This document shows, one piece after another, positions 9,424 to 19,100 of a stretch of 64,000 nt of DNA. A program made the translations under genes and the position numbers. The DNA comes from Algoriphagus resistens (lineage in GTDB: Bacteria > Bacteroidota > Bacteroidia > Cytophagales > Cyclobacteriaceae), in NCBI RefSeq assembly GCF_001442615.1, contig NZ_LMXN01000016.1, forward strand, positions 62,001 to 126,000, in the 5' to 3' direction. The notes beneath the pieces are model-generated. The model saw only the letters and a program-made list of their open reading frames with translations, did no database searches and was not told where the DNA came from. Numbering within the stretch: the first letter of the stretch is position 1; every line of letters starts with the position of its first letter.

Positions 9424-9457
9424 AAGGTTGAAGTGAAACACTTCGACCTTCTTTTTT
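9424..9457 (+). terminator. Rho-independent terminator of the act-cox operon
   Basis: A 12-bp stem (AAGGTTGAAGTG with CACTTCGACCTT, one T.G pair) with a 3-base loop, followed by CTTTTTT. It lies 30 bases after coxD. The SCO gene begins 14 bases beyond, so it would need read-through or its own promoter. Confidence 0.85.
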
Positions 9458-9470
9458 GTGAACCGCTATT

Positions 9471-10145
9471 ATGAGAAGTTTGAGATTATTGCAGGGGATG
9501 GTATTGGTCTGCATTCTGCTAGTGCCGATTTTAATTTTCCTGTTTCTTAAGGGATTTGGTAGCAATACGTACGATATTCCAATCTTTTATGAAAAAGGGG
9601 TGGATAATCCCTTCATGGAATGCCCGATTGGCGACACTACCCAGCATTATATCCCTGAGTTTACATTTACGAATCAAGAAGGTGACAAAGTAGGCAGGTC
9701 TGAAATGGAAGGAAAGATTACGATAGTGGATTTCTTCTTTACTTCCTGCCCAAGTATCTGCCCCAAAATGTCTGCGGAAATGGAGCGGGTGAATGATATG
9801 TTTAGAGATGAAGAGCAGATCCGGATTATGTCTATTAGTATCGATCCATCTTATGACACACCGGAAATTCTTAAAGAATATGCTGATAAACACAATGCGG
9901 AGGCGGGTAAATGGGACTTCTTGACAGGCGGTGTGCAGGAGACTTATAGCCTGGCCAAATGTGGATTTATCATCCCCACAGAAGATGGATTGGGAATTCC
10001 AGATGATTTTGTTCACAGCGATAAGTTTATGCTGATCGATGAACTTGGAAGGATAAGAGGTTATTACAGTGGGACCTCGCGTGAAGATGTGGATTTATTG
10101 ATGTTGGAAGCTAAAGTGTTATTACATGCAAGCGAAAAGAACTAG
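9471..10145 (+). CDS. SCO1/SenC/PrrC family copper chaperone
   Basis: SCO proteins deliver copper to, or reduce thiols of, the CuA site of oxidase subunit II. This 224-residue protein has an N-terminal membrane anchor (residues 9-28), then a thioredoxin-like fold with the CPSICP motif (Cys93, Cys97) and the conserved metal-binding His182 in DDFVHSDKF. The location just after the oxidase operon fits this role. Its 3' end overlaps the DUF420 gene by 20 bases, so the two are translated from one message. Confidence 0.92.
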   Translation: MRSLRLLQGMVLVCILLVPILIFLFLKGFGSNTYDIPIFYEKGVDNPFMECPIGDTTQHYIPEFTFTNQEGDKVGRSEMEGKITIVDFFFTSCPSICPKMSAEMERVNDMFRDEEQIRIMSISIDPSYDTPEILKEYADKHNAEAGKWDFLTGGVQETYSLAKCGFIIPTEDGLGIPDDFVHSDKFMLIDELGRIRGYYSGTSREDVDLLMLEAKVLLHASEKN

Positions 10146-10680
10146 TTTGTTGGAAAATGAGGGTAAAGTCAAAGGATGGATTATAACTATTTCTGTAATA
10201 ATCCCTGTAGCAGTAGCTGTACTGATATTTATGCCTTCTAAGATTGATTTGGGTGTAGAATGGGTTTATTTTCTTCCCCATCTGAATGCGGTGATGAACA
10301 CCGCGGCCACTTTTGCTTTGATTGCTGGTTTAGTCTTTATTAGGAAAGGGAACATCCCTTTGCACCGAGCCTCTATGACCGTGGCTTTTGGCTTAGGGGC
10401 TATATTCTTGATCTCCTATGTTGTATATCATGCCGCTGCCCAAAGCACGTCATTCGGTGGGGAAGGTGTAATTCGTGGTATTTATTACTTTCTACTGCTG
10501 ACTCACATAGTGCTGGCTGCTGTCGCACTTTTCCCAATTCTATTTGCGTATTATTATGGATATACAGATCAGCGGGGGAAGCACAGAAAAGTTGTTAAAT
10601 TTGCTTATCCAATCTGGCTTTATGTGACTATCACTGGAGTGATAGTTTACCTGATGATCAGTCCTTATTATGTTCATTAA
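10126..10680 (+). CDS. DUF420 family membrane protein, probable oxidase assembly factor
   Basis: 184 residues with five hydrophobic helices. Histidines placed as in the DUF420 family are seen in PHLNAVMNTAAT, PLHRASM, YVVYHAAAQ, THIVLAA and KHRKVVKFAYPIWLYVTITG. DUF420 members have been linked to maturation of heme A-containing oxidases; that role here is inferred from family and location after the cox genes and SCO. The start overlaps the SCO gene by 20 bases. Confidence 0.83.
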   Translation: MQAKRTSLLENEGKVKGWIITISVIIPVAVAVLIFMPSKIDLGVEWVYFLPHLNAVMNTAATFALIAGLVFIRKGNIPLHRASMTVAFGLGAIFLISYVVYHAAAQSTSFGGEGVIRGIYYFLLLTHIVLAAVALFPILFAYYYGYTDQRGKHRKVVKFAYPIWLYVTITGVIVYLMISPYYVH

Positions 10681-10713
10681 AACCTGCCTGATATATATCC
10701 CGTAGGAGAGGGT

Positions 10714-10803
10714 ATGAAATCGAGCATGTCGAAAACGACACACACTGGGATGATTATTCACCATACGAGGTTCCATGTGACAATAAAAATCAACTATAAA
10801 AAG
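10714..10803 (+). repeat. Leader repeat element, copy 1 (90 nt)
   Basis: Begins ATGAAATCGAGCATG (10714-10728) and ends exactly at the ATG of the next gene. The right arm CATACGAGGTTCCAT (10762-10776) can pair with the left arm through a tandem G.A/A.G step; a small hairpin TGTCG-AAAA-CGACA is at 10727-10740. The core CACACACTGGGATGATTA is shared with the copies at 25163, 44759 and 44851. It can be read in frame into the downstream gene, but the repeat nature argues it is a leader and not the protein's N terminus. Confidence 0.8.
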
Positions 10804-11049
10804 ATGAAAAATGCTCTTAAAATAGGATTTCTTTCAATCGTTGCATTATTGATTAATACAGCAAGTTATTCCCAGTGTGCTATGTGCCGGGCTTCTGTAG
10901 AAAACAATGTGAGTAATGGTGACACCAGTGTTGCAGCTGGTTTGAATCTTGGGATCATGTATCTTTTTGTCATGCCTTATCTCATAGCGATGGTACTGGG
11001 TTATTTCTGGTATAGAAATGCTAAAAAAAGGAAGGCTAAAATTGCTTAG
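10804..11049 (+). CDS. Small exported membrane protein with CxxC motif, unknown function
   Basis: 81 residues: a signal peptide ending near TASYSQ, then CAMCRASVENN right at the expected mature N terminus, then one membrane helix (about 48-67) and a basic tail (YRNAKKRKAKIA). Similar short CAMCRA proteins occur near oxidase genes in Bacteroidota as far as I recall, but I know no assigned function. A periplasmic CxxC beside SCO suggests a thiol or copper role in oxidase assembly; this is inference. The ATG at 10804 follows the leader repeat and gives a clean signal peptide. A terminator follows at 11068-11098. Confidence 0.75.
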   Translation: MKNALKIGFLSIVALLINTASYSQCAMCRASVENNVSNGDTSVAAGLNLGIMYLFVMPYLIAMVLGYFWYRNAKKRKAKIA

Positions 11050-11067
11050 TGCGAAACGAATAGAAGA

Positions 11068-11098
11068 GCAAAGTTTGATCAAGGACTTTGCTTTTTTT
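11068..11098 (+). terminator. Rho-independent terminator
   Basis: GCAAAGT (11068-11074) pairs with ACTTTGC (11085-11091), followed by seven T. It closes the SCO-DUF420-CxxC group; the kinase gene starts 14 bases later. Confidence 0.8.
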
Positions 11099-11111
11099 AT
11101 TTTACATCCAA

Positions 11112-14100
11112 ATGAAGCATGATTCCCGTCGCCTGATCATCTTGGTCAGTATTTTCTCTCTTCTTGCCGTGTTAATCTTGAATTTCTTTTTCTTTCAGAA
11201 AAGTGATCAGGATACTTATTTGCAGGCATTGGAGAATAGGGTGCAGCAAGTGGACAAGGAATTTGATGAGGATTTTATTCAGGTTCTTATGAATGTGAGA
11301 CCTACTGATTCATTAAGTTTTGGTCTCATGAGTACACCGGCCCATAGTCATCCATTTTTTATATTAAGTCCAGAAAAAGAACTTTTGTATTGGTCAGATT
11401 TCACACTTACACTTGATTTTTCGCAGGTAAATCTTGAGAAAGAATACCAACTCTTAGAAGATCCTTATGGCACACTCCTGCTTAAGACACGAAAGGTAAA
11501 AAGGAATGGGGTAGATTATGTGATGCTTCATGTCCTTCGCCTTGTTTGGCCAGGAAGTATCGAAAACAATTACCTCATCACAGGAGCAAACCCAAGTATT
11601 TTTGGAAATGGGAGATTCGAACTTTTTGCAAATACCGATGAAGCGGTATCCATAGTTAAAAATCCTGCAGGGATTCCCCTTTTTGGGATAAATTTTCTTT
11701 TTGGCTACAGTCCGGCCGGCAGGGTGGTTAACCCCGCTTTCCTTATTTTTTTTACTTCAGTCTTTTTGCTATACTTCCTATTGAGTTCGGACTTTATACT
11801 TAGTAAGTGGAAATCCGGGAGAAGATGGCAATCAATTGGTTATGCAATTTTTGTCCTTGGAGCATTCAGAATCATGATGCTTTTGCTGGATTTTCCTGGC
11901 AATTATCTCAATCTGGCACTATTCGATTCTGTAAATTACGCTTCGTCATGGTTCAATCCCAGCCTCGGTGACCTACTCTTAAATACCCTCTGCTGTGTCC
12001 TTATCTTAGCAATGATAATTTACCAGCTCGCCTCGAGGGCAACGCATGAGAAAATAAAAGTTTTGAAATCCCGAAATGAGTTTTTGGTTTTCTTGTTTTT
12101 CTCGCTTTTCATCAGTTCCATTGGTATGTACATGGTGTGGTCCCTTCCGAGAGGATTGATGACCAACTCACAGTGGGCCTTGGATATTAGTTCGGTTCCA
12201 TCATTTGATTGGTTCAAAGGAATAAGTTTTTTCATGTTATTTCTGTGGGGTGCTATATATGTACTTATATCGCTTACGATGTTTAGCTTGCTTTTGGAAG
12301 TTAATCCAAACAAGAAAGTTTACTTTAAATGGATCGCTATTCTCGGATTGCCAATTGGAACCTTGCTACTCTTTTTTTCAGTTTGGAGCGGAGTGGTTTG
12401 GTTTATTCATCTGGCATTCCTTATTACTATTATCCGCCTCGAACTTTTTAAAAATGCCTTTAAACTAGGCTTGGATACCTTTTTGACCTTTTTCTTTGCC
12501 TGCTTAATCACAGCTATAATTGGAGGAATCAGCACTTTTCAAACAGAAAAAAGTGAATTGATTCAATCCAAAACCCGCTTTGCAAATCAAAACCTTATCG
12601 AAAATGATGTGATGACTGAGTTTTTTTTGGGAGAAATTTTCACCCGTATCAAAAACGATTTGTTCATCCAAAACAGAATAGCAGATCCGCTTTTCTCTAA
12701 AGATCCTATTGAAACTAAAATCAGGAGGATTTATCTGGACAATTATTTTGACCAATTTGAAGTCCAGGTTCGGATTTTCTCGTCCTCAGGGCAGCAGATA
12801 TTGGGGTCTCCGGGTGCAGAGAATCTCAAAGATATCCAATTGGAATATATCAAAAGTGATTACGCTACCAGCGTGAAGGATTTGTATTTCATACGTGGAA
12901 ATGATTCAACAAATGGTAATCGATTTATAGCTTTTGTGCCAATGAGTAAGGAAGGCTCCTTTCTTGGGACAGTTTTTCTCGAACTTCGACAATTGCGCGT
13001 CCAGCCAACGAGTGTCTATCCTAAGTTGTTATTGGATAAGCAATATAACGACAAGCTAGATCCGGTACTTTACGATTATGCTATTTTCAAGGGGACAGAA
13101 TTTATCAGAAACTCTGGAACATTTAATTACCTGAGTAAAGATTTTGAGCGGATATTATCCCGCAAAGCTCTGCAGACAGAGGGCGTGCATCAAAACGGAT
13201 ATCATCATTTCGGGATAAAGAATGGGGATGAGCTGATAATTGTATCATCCAGAAATGTGTCGTTGGCACATTTTTTTGGAAATATATCCCTATTCTTTGT
13301 GCTTTTTGTGATCATGACATTCTTGACCATTTTGATCAATACCCTGATCACCGGGGTCAAGAATTTTGAGTTCAACTATTCCACCAAACTTCAGCTTTAC
13401 CTGAACTTTGCATTCTTCTTTCCCATTATCATCATCAGTATCATCACGATTGGTTTACTGGCAAATAGCTACCGCAATGATCTGGATAGACAGTACATCC
13501 AAAAAGCGGCACTGATCAGAGGTAACCTTGGAAGCTTCCTTAATAATCAAAAGCCGGAGAATGTAGATAGTGATCAGCTGAATGAAGAGGTAAATGAGCT
13601 GGCTAATACAACAGCAAGTGATATCCACGTGTATAGTGCCGAGGGCAAGCTTGAATCCACTAACCGTCCGAATATTTTTGATAAAAAAATCCTAGCTCCG
13701 CTGATCAACCCCAAAGCTATAGCCGAGATTCAAGAGATGGGTCAAAGCCAATACCTGGCTGATGAGCAAATAGGAAAGCTGCGGTACAAAGCTGTTTATT
13801 TATCCATTCCTGCCACAGCAAACCAGGAAAACCTTGGGATTTTGTCCGTCCCATTCTTTGAGTCGGAGGCAGAATTGAACTCGTTAATAGCCGATGTGCT
13901 TAGCAATATTTTTAATGCTTTTGTAGTGATTTTCATCCTGTTCCTTTTTGTATCTTATTTTGTGTCCACCAATCTTACCTTTCCATTTAAACTGCTGACC
14001 CAAAAGCTAAAAGCTACCAATCTGGAAAATAACGAACCGATGTATTGGGGATCGAAGGATGAAATTGGCTTGCTGGTGAATGAATACAACAACATGCTTT

Positions 14101-14816
14101 TCAAGCTGGAAAACAGTAAAAAAGTACTTGCATCCACAGAGAAAGAATCCGCATGGAGGGAAATGGCCAAACAAGTGGCGCATGAAATAAAAAACCCGCT
14201 GACTCCCATGAAACTTACTCTTCAGCATTTGATCCGGCTGCAGGATGCGGGCAGACTGGACGATGCGGAAAAGTTGAAAAGATCTTTGGAAACCTTGATC
14301 CATCAAGTGGATGCCCTAAGTGGAATCGCATCTTCCTTTTCCACATTTGCAAAAATGCCTCTTCCGAAAAACGAGTTGATGAATTTCAAGATGGTGCTAA
14401 ATAAAGTACTGGAGCTCTTTAGCGGAGATCAGCAGATAGAATTGATATTCCAGGATGATTCGTTTACGGAGAATATCCCAATCATGGGCGATGATAAATT
14501 GTTTGGGCGTGTAATTTCAAATTTAGTAATCAACGGGATCCAGTCGGTAGAATCCGGAGTAAAACCGGTAATCAAAATTTGGCTATGGATGACAGACCTA
14601 GCCGTTTTTCTGGAAATCACAGATAATGGAAAAGGGATTTCAGAGGAGTTGAAAGACAAGATTTTTATTCCGAATTTCTCTACCAAGTCCACGGGATCTG
14701 GCTTAGGATTAGCTATCGCGAAAAGCGGTGTGGAGACTGCAGGAGGAAAAATCTGGTTTGAAACTGAACTTGGGAAGGGTACAACTTTCTATCTCACTTT
14801 TCCATTGATAGGTTAA
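11112..14816 (+). CDS. NtrY-like sensor histidine kinase, very long sensory region
   Basis: 1234 residues. The C terminus is a complete kinase: H-box VAHEIKNPLTPMKL with His1024, N-box LVINGIQSVE, G1 box DNGKGI (Asp1171) and G2 box STGSGLGLAIA. Before it lie a HAMP-like segment (about 960-1000), an extracytoplasmic domain between two helices (about 790-940), and an N-terminal membrane module with about eight further helices and another periplasmic region (about 460-700). The H-box and layout are those of NtrY-type kinases, common but of unknown signal in Bacteroidota. No response regulator is adjacent. A longer TTG start at 11088 would begin inside the terminator T-run, so ATG 11112 was chosen. 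Confidence 0.88.
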   Translation: MKHDSRRLIILVSIFSLLAVLILNFFFFQKSDQDTYLQALENRVQQVDKEFDEDFIQVLMNVRPTDSLSFGLMSTPAHSHPFFILSPEKELLYWSDFTLTLDFSQVNLEKEYQLLEDPYGTLLLKTRKVKRNGVDYVMLHVLRLVWPGSIENNYLITGANPSIFGNGRFELFANTDEAVSIVKNPAGIPLFGINFLFGYSPAGRVVNPAFLIFFTSVFLLYFLLSSDFILSKWKSGRRWQSIGYAIFVLGAFRIMMLLLDFPGNYLNLALFDSVNYASSWFNPSLGDLLLNTLCCVLILAMIIYQLASRATHEKIKVLKSRNEFLVFLFFSLFISSIGMYMVWSLPRGLMTNSQWALDISSVPSFDWFKGISFFMLFLWGAIYVLISLTMFSLLLEVNPNKKVYFKWIAILGLPIGTLLLFFSVWSGVVWFIHLAFLITIIRLELFKNAFKLGLDTFLTFFFACLITAIIGGISTFQTEKSELIQSKTRFANQNLIENDVMTEFFLGEIFTRIKNDLFIQNRIADPLFSKDPIETKIRRIYLDNYFDQFEVQVRIFSSSGQQILGSPGAENLKDIQLEYIKSDYATSVKDLYFIRGNDSTNGNRFIAFVPMSKEGSFLGTVFLELRQLRVQPTSVYPKLLLDKQYNDKLDPVLYDYAIFKGTEFIRNSGTFNYLSKDFERILSRKALQTEGVHQNGYHHFGIKNGDELIIVSSRNVSLAHFFGNISLFFVLFVIMTFLTILINTLITGVKNFEFNYSTKLQLYLNFAFFFPIIIISIITIGLLANSYRNDLDRQYIQKAALIRGNLGSFLNNQKPENVDSDQLNEEVNELANTTASDIHVYSAEGKLESTNRPNIFDKKILAPLINPKAIAEIQEMGQSQYLADEQIGKLRYKAVYLSIPATANQENLGILSVPFFESEAELNSLIADVLSNIFNAFVVIFILFLFVSYFVSTNLTFPFKLLTQKLKATNLENNEPMYWGSKDEIGLLVNEYNNMLFKLENSKKVLASTEKESAWREMAKQVAHEIKNPLTPMKLTLQHLIRLQDAGRLDDAEKLKRSLETLIHQVDALSGIASSFSTFAKMPLPKNELMNFKMVLNKVLELFSGDQQIELIFQDDSFTENIPIMGDDKLFGRVISNLVINGIQSVESGVKPVIKIWLWMTDLAVFLEITDNGKGISEELKDKIFIPNFSTKSTGSGLGLAIAKSGVETAGGKIWFETELGKGTTFYLTFPLIG

Positions 14817-14856
14817 TTCATCTTTTTAGTACCTTCAATTCAAAAGGCATTTTGGA

Positions 14857-17800
14857 GTGAGCAAGCGTGTTTGGCTATTTTTCTGGATTTTAGTCCTGGG
14901 CTTTATTACCTCGGTAAAGGCTCAGGAAAAATGCCGATGGGTAGAAACCGAAGTGTTCTCCAGTCCAGTGATTCCGGATTCACTTTCCTTGCTTGAGGAG
15001 ACTATAAGAATAACGGATAAAAACGGAAAGTCCTACCCTTTTAATTATGAGCTAAGCAGAAACAAACTTGAAGTGGTTTTTGAAAATGATATAAAGCCAG
15101 ATTCACTTCTGCTCTGTTATAGCACTTTTTCAGTTCGCTTTGATCAGCCTATTGCCCGTAGAATGTTGTTGGTGGATTACGATTCCACTGCCCAATTTAA
15201 GGATAGTCAGATTGAGGAATTACCTGGGTTTGATTTTCGTGAAGAGCTTTTTCCTACTTCAAACCTTTACAAATCAGGTAGTCTTACCAGAGGGATTTCC
15301 TTCGGAAATACGCAGAATGTATTTGTAAATTCCGCGCTGAATTTACAAATGGAGGGTGATATTGCTGAAAACCTTAAAATCCGGGCCAGCATCACTGACC
15401 AAAATGTTCCATTTCAGCCTGAGGGAAATACTCAGCAAATTCAGGACTTTGACAATGTCTTGATAGAGCTTTACAACGATGATTTCGCCCTTGCAGCTGG
15501 AGATGTTGTGCTTCAGCAGCGGCAGTCTGAATTTCTGCGCTATTACAAAAATGTACAAGGATTGCAGTTTACTTCCAATTACAAGATGAATGAAAACTGG
15601 ACAGCGAGTTCACAGGCATTTGCTTCCATCGCAAAAGGAAAATTCGCTTCGATTCAACTACCGATTTTGGAAGGAGTTCTAGGTCCCTATCGGGTCAGTG
15701 GGCCAAATAATGAGCGTTTTGTAATTATCATGGCAAATTCCGAACGCGTGTTTTTGGATGGAAAGCAACTCAAACGTGGTTTCAATGAAGATTACGTGAT
15801 TGATTACAATCAGGCGGAAATCACTTTTACTCCGAAAGTTTTGATCACTCAATATTCCCGAGTTAGGGTTGATTTTGAATTTGCCGAGCGTAACTATTCC
15901 AGGTCAATTATCGGTGCCAACCATAGTCAAAGCAATGGGAGAGTGGATGTGTACTTAAATTATTATCAGGAGAAGGATAATAGGAACAGGCCGTTGTTTA
16001 CTGACTTTTCGCAGGAAGAACTTGGACTTTTAGCTTCGGTGGGCGATAGCGCGGAGTTGGCGAGAATTCCACGGATAGATAGTGTGGCCTTTGACCAAAA
16101 TAGAATCTTGTATGAAAAAATCACCCAATTCGATGATTTAGGGAATCAACTGACCTATTATGCATATTCTTCAGATCCAGAGAAAGCGCACTATGAATTG
16201 GGTTTTTCCCAAGTGGGACAGGGGCTGGGCGACTATCGCCGATCCAGCCAATTGTCCAATGGGACTGTCTATGAATATGTTCCACGTTCAAACGGGCAGT
16301 CACAGGGTGATTATTCCATTTTATCCCAGCTTCCGCTTCCGGACAGTAAGCGGATGGTGACGGCAGGTACACGGATCAAATTAAATGAGCACGAGAAGAT
16401 CTACACGGAATTTGCACTTTCTTCCGCAGATCAAAATCTCTTTTCAGACCTTGAAGATGAGGATAATCAGGGGATTGGAGTGAAGGTTGGAGTGCAAAGT
16501 GAAGGTCGGGAATCCTCACTATTCAAAGGCTACATCATGAAAGGTCAGACGGAGTACGAGTACAATTCCACCAATTTCAATTTCATAGACCGGTTCAGGT
16601 ATATCGAATTTGACAGGGACTGGGGATTAGGGCAGGAAGCTTTGCAAAATGCTGCTGCAGAGCAGTTTTTCCGTGCGGGCATTGGTTTTGAAAAAGATGC
16701 ACTCAATCGTTTTGATTACCTTTTTTACATGAGGAACCGGGAGAACAACTTATATGGAACGCAGCATTCCGCCAATTGGAATTTGGAAGTTGGAAAAAGA
16801 ATCCGGGTGAGGCAGGAGTTCTTTAGGCTAAATTCAGATCAGGATTCGCTCCGATCAGATTGGACACGGTACCTCGGCGATTTGAGTTTTCAGTCAAAAA
16901 TCGTGGTTCCTGGCTATCAATTTTCTCTGGACCAAAATGCGCTGAAAAGTGCTGAGTCGGATTCGGTGGTGAGTACTGCAATGAATTTCAAACAGCATTT
17001 GGTTTACCTGCGAAGCAATGATTCGTTGAGTTATTCATTCTTGGTAGATGCGGCATGGCGGGAAGATAAGGCCCCGTTTGCAGGACAACTGTTGAACGAT
17101 TCCCGTGCGTTTACTTCTAATTTTACCTTTCGAAAGCAATGGACACAACATAGTCTAAGTAGTACTTTCACCTATCGGGAACTAGAATATTTGCAGCAAG
17201 ATCTGATTTCTGAACTTACTACAATGGGAAAATTAGATTATCAGGGAAGTTTGGGTAAAAACCTCATTCGGAATGAAATTTCATATGCCATTGGAAATGG
17301 GCGTGAATTGCAGCGTGAATTCGTGTTTTTACCAGCTCCAAACGGCGAGGGAACGCATACTTGGAGAGATGATAACGACGATGGGATCCAGCAATTGAAT
17401 GAGTTTTACCTTGCAATCAATCCTGAAGAAAAGCAATACATCAAGATTTTTGTTCCTACTGATACCTATGTTCAGGCATATACGAGTATTTTAAATTATC
17501 GCATACAGGCAAAATTCCCTGAGTCTTGGAAGGATACCGGAGGATTACGGGCATTCTTACATAAATTCTCCAACACTACAAGTCTCAGTGTAGAGAAAAA
17601 AGTCACGTCAGATGATTTTGGAGATCGAATAAATCCCTTGCCGGGAGGCGTGGATCGTGAGGATATTCTGTCACTTCGGCAAGTGATTCGGTCAAGTGTC
17701 TTTTTTAATAGAGCTTCCGCTACCTATGGATTTGACTTGACCTATTTCGATTCTCAGTTTAAGCAATTGCTTTCCGGAGGATTTGAAGACTTGATTCAAA

Positions 17801-18327
17801 AGGATTGGAAATTGAATACACGTTATAATTTCAGTGGCCAGACGACACTTAGAATTCTGGCGGGGACAGGGGAAAGACTTTCTTCTTCTGATTTTTTGGA
17901 CAACAGAAATTACACGATTTCCCAACATCAGATTGGTCCAGAGTTTTCTTGGCAGCCAACGCCTTATTTCAGAACTACGGTGATGTATAATTTTACAGGA
18001 AAAAGCAATACGGCCAATATGGAATTCAGGGAAAAAGCTCAATTGAATCAAGTGGGGCTCGATATTCGCTTTGCACGAGCTGTAAAAACGACACTGACAG
18101 GAAATCTAAAACTGATTCAAATCGATTACAATGGAGTAACAAATTCCCCCGTGGGATATGAAATGTTACAGGCGTTGACTCCAGGTACCAATGTGACCTG
18201 GAATGTCAACTGGCTTCAAAAAATAGGAGAGGGATTACAGCTCAATTTGATATATGAAGGAAGAAATTCGCAAGGATTAGAACAGATTGTGCATGTAGGG
18301 AGAATGCAAGTTTCGGCGCTGTTTTGA
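14857..18327 (+). CDS. Large outer-membrane beta-barrel-like protein, unknown function
   Basis: 1156 residues starting with GTG; a signal peptide (MSKRVWLFFWILVLGFITSVKAQ) supports this start. The rest is rich in alternating hydrophobic/polar strands with aromatic girdles, and the last residues (VHVGRMQVSALF) end in Phe as barrel proteins do. An N-terminal block with GSLTRGISFGNTQNVF, ITDQNVPFQPEGNTQQIQDF and GDVVLQQ is reminiscent of surface proteins of gliding Bacteroidota, and a DDNDDGIQQLNEF loop near residue 845 looks calcium-binding. I do not recognise a named family. It lies 40 bases after the sensor kinase on the same strand, so the kinase could regulate or share a transcript with it. 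Confidence 0.7.
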   Translation: MSKRVWLFFWILVLGFITSVKAQEKCRWVETEVFSSPVIPDSLSLLEETIRITDKNGKSYPFNYELSRNKLEVVFENDIKPDSLLLCYSTFSVRFDQPIARRMLLVDYDSTAQFKDSQIEELPGFDFREELFPTSNLYKSGSLTRGISFGNTQNVFVNSALNLQMEGDIAENLKIRASITDQNVPFQPEGNTQQIQDFDNVLIELYNDDFALAAGDVVLQQRQSEFLRYYKNVQGLQFTSNYKMNENWTASSQAFASIAKGKFASIQLPILEGVLGPYRVSGPNNERFVIIMANSERVFLDGKQLKRGFNEDYVIDYNQAEITFTPKVLITQYSRVRVDFEFAERNYSRSIIGANHSQSNGRVDVYLNYYQEKDNRNRPLFTDFSQEELGLLASVGDSAELARIPRIDSVAFDQNRILYEKITQFDDLGNQLTYYAYSSDPEKAHYELGFSQVGQGLGDYRRSSQLSNGTVYEYVPRSNGQSQGDYSILSQLPLPDSKRMVTAGTRIKLNEHEKIYTEFALSSADQNLFSDLEDEDNQGIGVKVGVQSEGRESSLFKGYIMKGQTEYEYNSTNFNFIDRFRYIEFDRDWGLGQEALQNAAAEQFFRAGIGFEKDALNRFDYLFYMRNRENNLYGTQHSANWNLEVGKRIRVRQEFFRLNSDQDSLRSDWTRYLGDLSFQSKIVVPGYQFSLDQNALKSAESDSVVSTAMNFKQHLVYLRSNDSLSYSFLVDAAWREDKAPFAGQLLNDSRAFTSNFTFRKQWTQHSLSSTFTYRELEYLQQDLISELTTMGKLDYQGSLGKNLIRNEISYAIGNGRELQREFVFLPAPNGEGTHTWRDDNDDGIQQLNEFYLAINPEEKQYIKIFVPTDTYVQAYTSILNYRIQAKFPESWKDTGGLRAFLHKFSNTTSLSVEKKVTSDDFGDRINPLPGGVDREDILSLRQVIRSSVFFNRASATYGFDLTYFDSQFKQLLSGGFEDLIQKDWKLNTRYNFSGQTTLRILAGTGERLSSSDFLDNRNYTISQHQIGPEFSWQPTPYFRTTVMYNFTGKSNTANMEFREKAQLNQVGLDIRFARAVKTTLTGNLKLIQIDYNGVTNSPVGYEMLQALTPGTNVTWNVNWLQKIGEGLQLNLIYEGRNSQGLEQIVHVGRMQVSALF

Positions 18328-18337
18328 TAAATTAATG

Positions 18338-18345
18338 TAACTTTG
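18338..18345 (+). promoter_or_regulatory. Probable -7 promoter element for the SDR-ispG pair
   Basis: TAACTTTG matches the Bacteroidota -7 consensus TAnnTTTG, 45 bases before the SDR ATG. No TTG is seen at the usual distance upstream, so only half of the promoter is supported. Confidence 0.5.
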
Positions 18346-18390
18346 CGTAAGCTAGATAGTTGTCATACTAACTATTAAACTACGAATCAA

Positions 18391-19095
18391 ATGAGTAAAA
18401 GCATCCTCGTAACCGGAGGTACCAAAGGAATAGGAAGGGCGATAATTGAGCGTTTTGCGGCAGAGGGATTTGATGTCTTCACCTGTGCTAGAAATGCGGC
18501 TGAGTTGGCTAGTTTAAAGATGTCTCTGAAAGGGAAATACCCTTCTATAGCAGTGCATTCGATTCAGGCTGATCTTTCTAAAAAGACGGATATCACAAGA
18601 TTTGTGAACGAGGTCAAGGCGGTGACGATTCCTGAGGTACTGGTGAATAATACAGGGGTATTTTTACCGGGAGCTATACATAATGAGCCTGATGAGAATT
18701 TTGATCTGATGATGAAGACCAATTTATTTTCTGCATATTATTTGACACGAGGATTTGTGAATGAAATGATCGAAAGAAAGTCAGGACATATTTTCTCCAT
18801 GGGTTCCGTTGCAGGACTTACTGCCTATCCCAACGGCGGAAGCTATGCCGTTTCCAAATGGGCAATGCTGGGTATGACCAAGTGCCTTAGGGAAGAATTA
18901 AAACCGTATGGTATAAAAGTAACTTCCATACTGGCAGGTGCGACTTATACGTCAAGTTGGGAAGGAGTGGATTTGCCGATAGAGAGATTTATGAAAGCGG
19001 AGGATGTCGCAGAATCAGTGTGGGCAGCTAATAACCTTTCCCCCCAATCAGTTGTTGAAGAACTAGTTATCCGACCCCAATTAGGAGATATATAA
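18391..19095 (+). CDS. Short-chain dehydrogenase/reductase (SDR)
   Basis: 234 residues with a Rossmann fold: TGGTKGIGRA nucleotide-binding motif at residues 8-17, NNTG in place of the usual NNAG around residue 88, catalytic Ser in FSMGSVAG and YAVSK with the catalytic Tyr/Lys pair near 151-155. The absence of an acidic residue after strand two (TCARN) favours NADPH. Substrate is not predictable; 3-oxoacyl-ACP reductase-like members look similar. It precedes ispG by 5 bases, so they are probably one operon. Confidence 0.85.
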   Translation: MSKSILVTGGTKGIGRAIIERFAAEGFDVFTCARNAAELASLKMSLKGKYPSIAVHSIQADLSKKTDITRFVNEVKAVTIPEVLVNNTGVFLPGAIHNEPDENFDLMMKTNLFSAYYLTRGFVNEMIERKSGHIFSMGSVAGLTAYPNGGSYAVSKWAMLGMTKCLREELKPYGIKVTSILAGATYTSSWEGVDLPIERFMKAEDVAESVWAANNLSPQSVVEELVIRPQLGDI

Positions 19096-19100
19096 ACCCC

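Noticed and set aside
10714..10803. N-terminal extension of the small CxxC protein by 30 residues
   Set aside because: These bases are a copy of the 92-nt element that also stands before unrelated genes, and starting at 10804 gives a proper signal peptide.
11088..11111. TTG start for the sensor kinase
   Set aside because: It lies in the terminator stem and T-run; ATG 11112 starts a normal membrane-anchored kinase.
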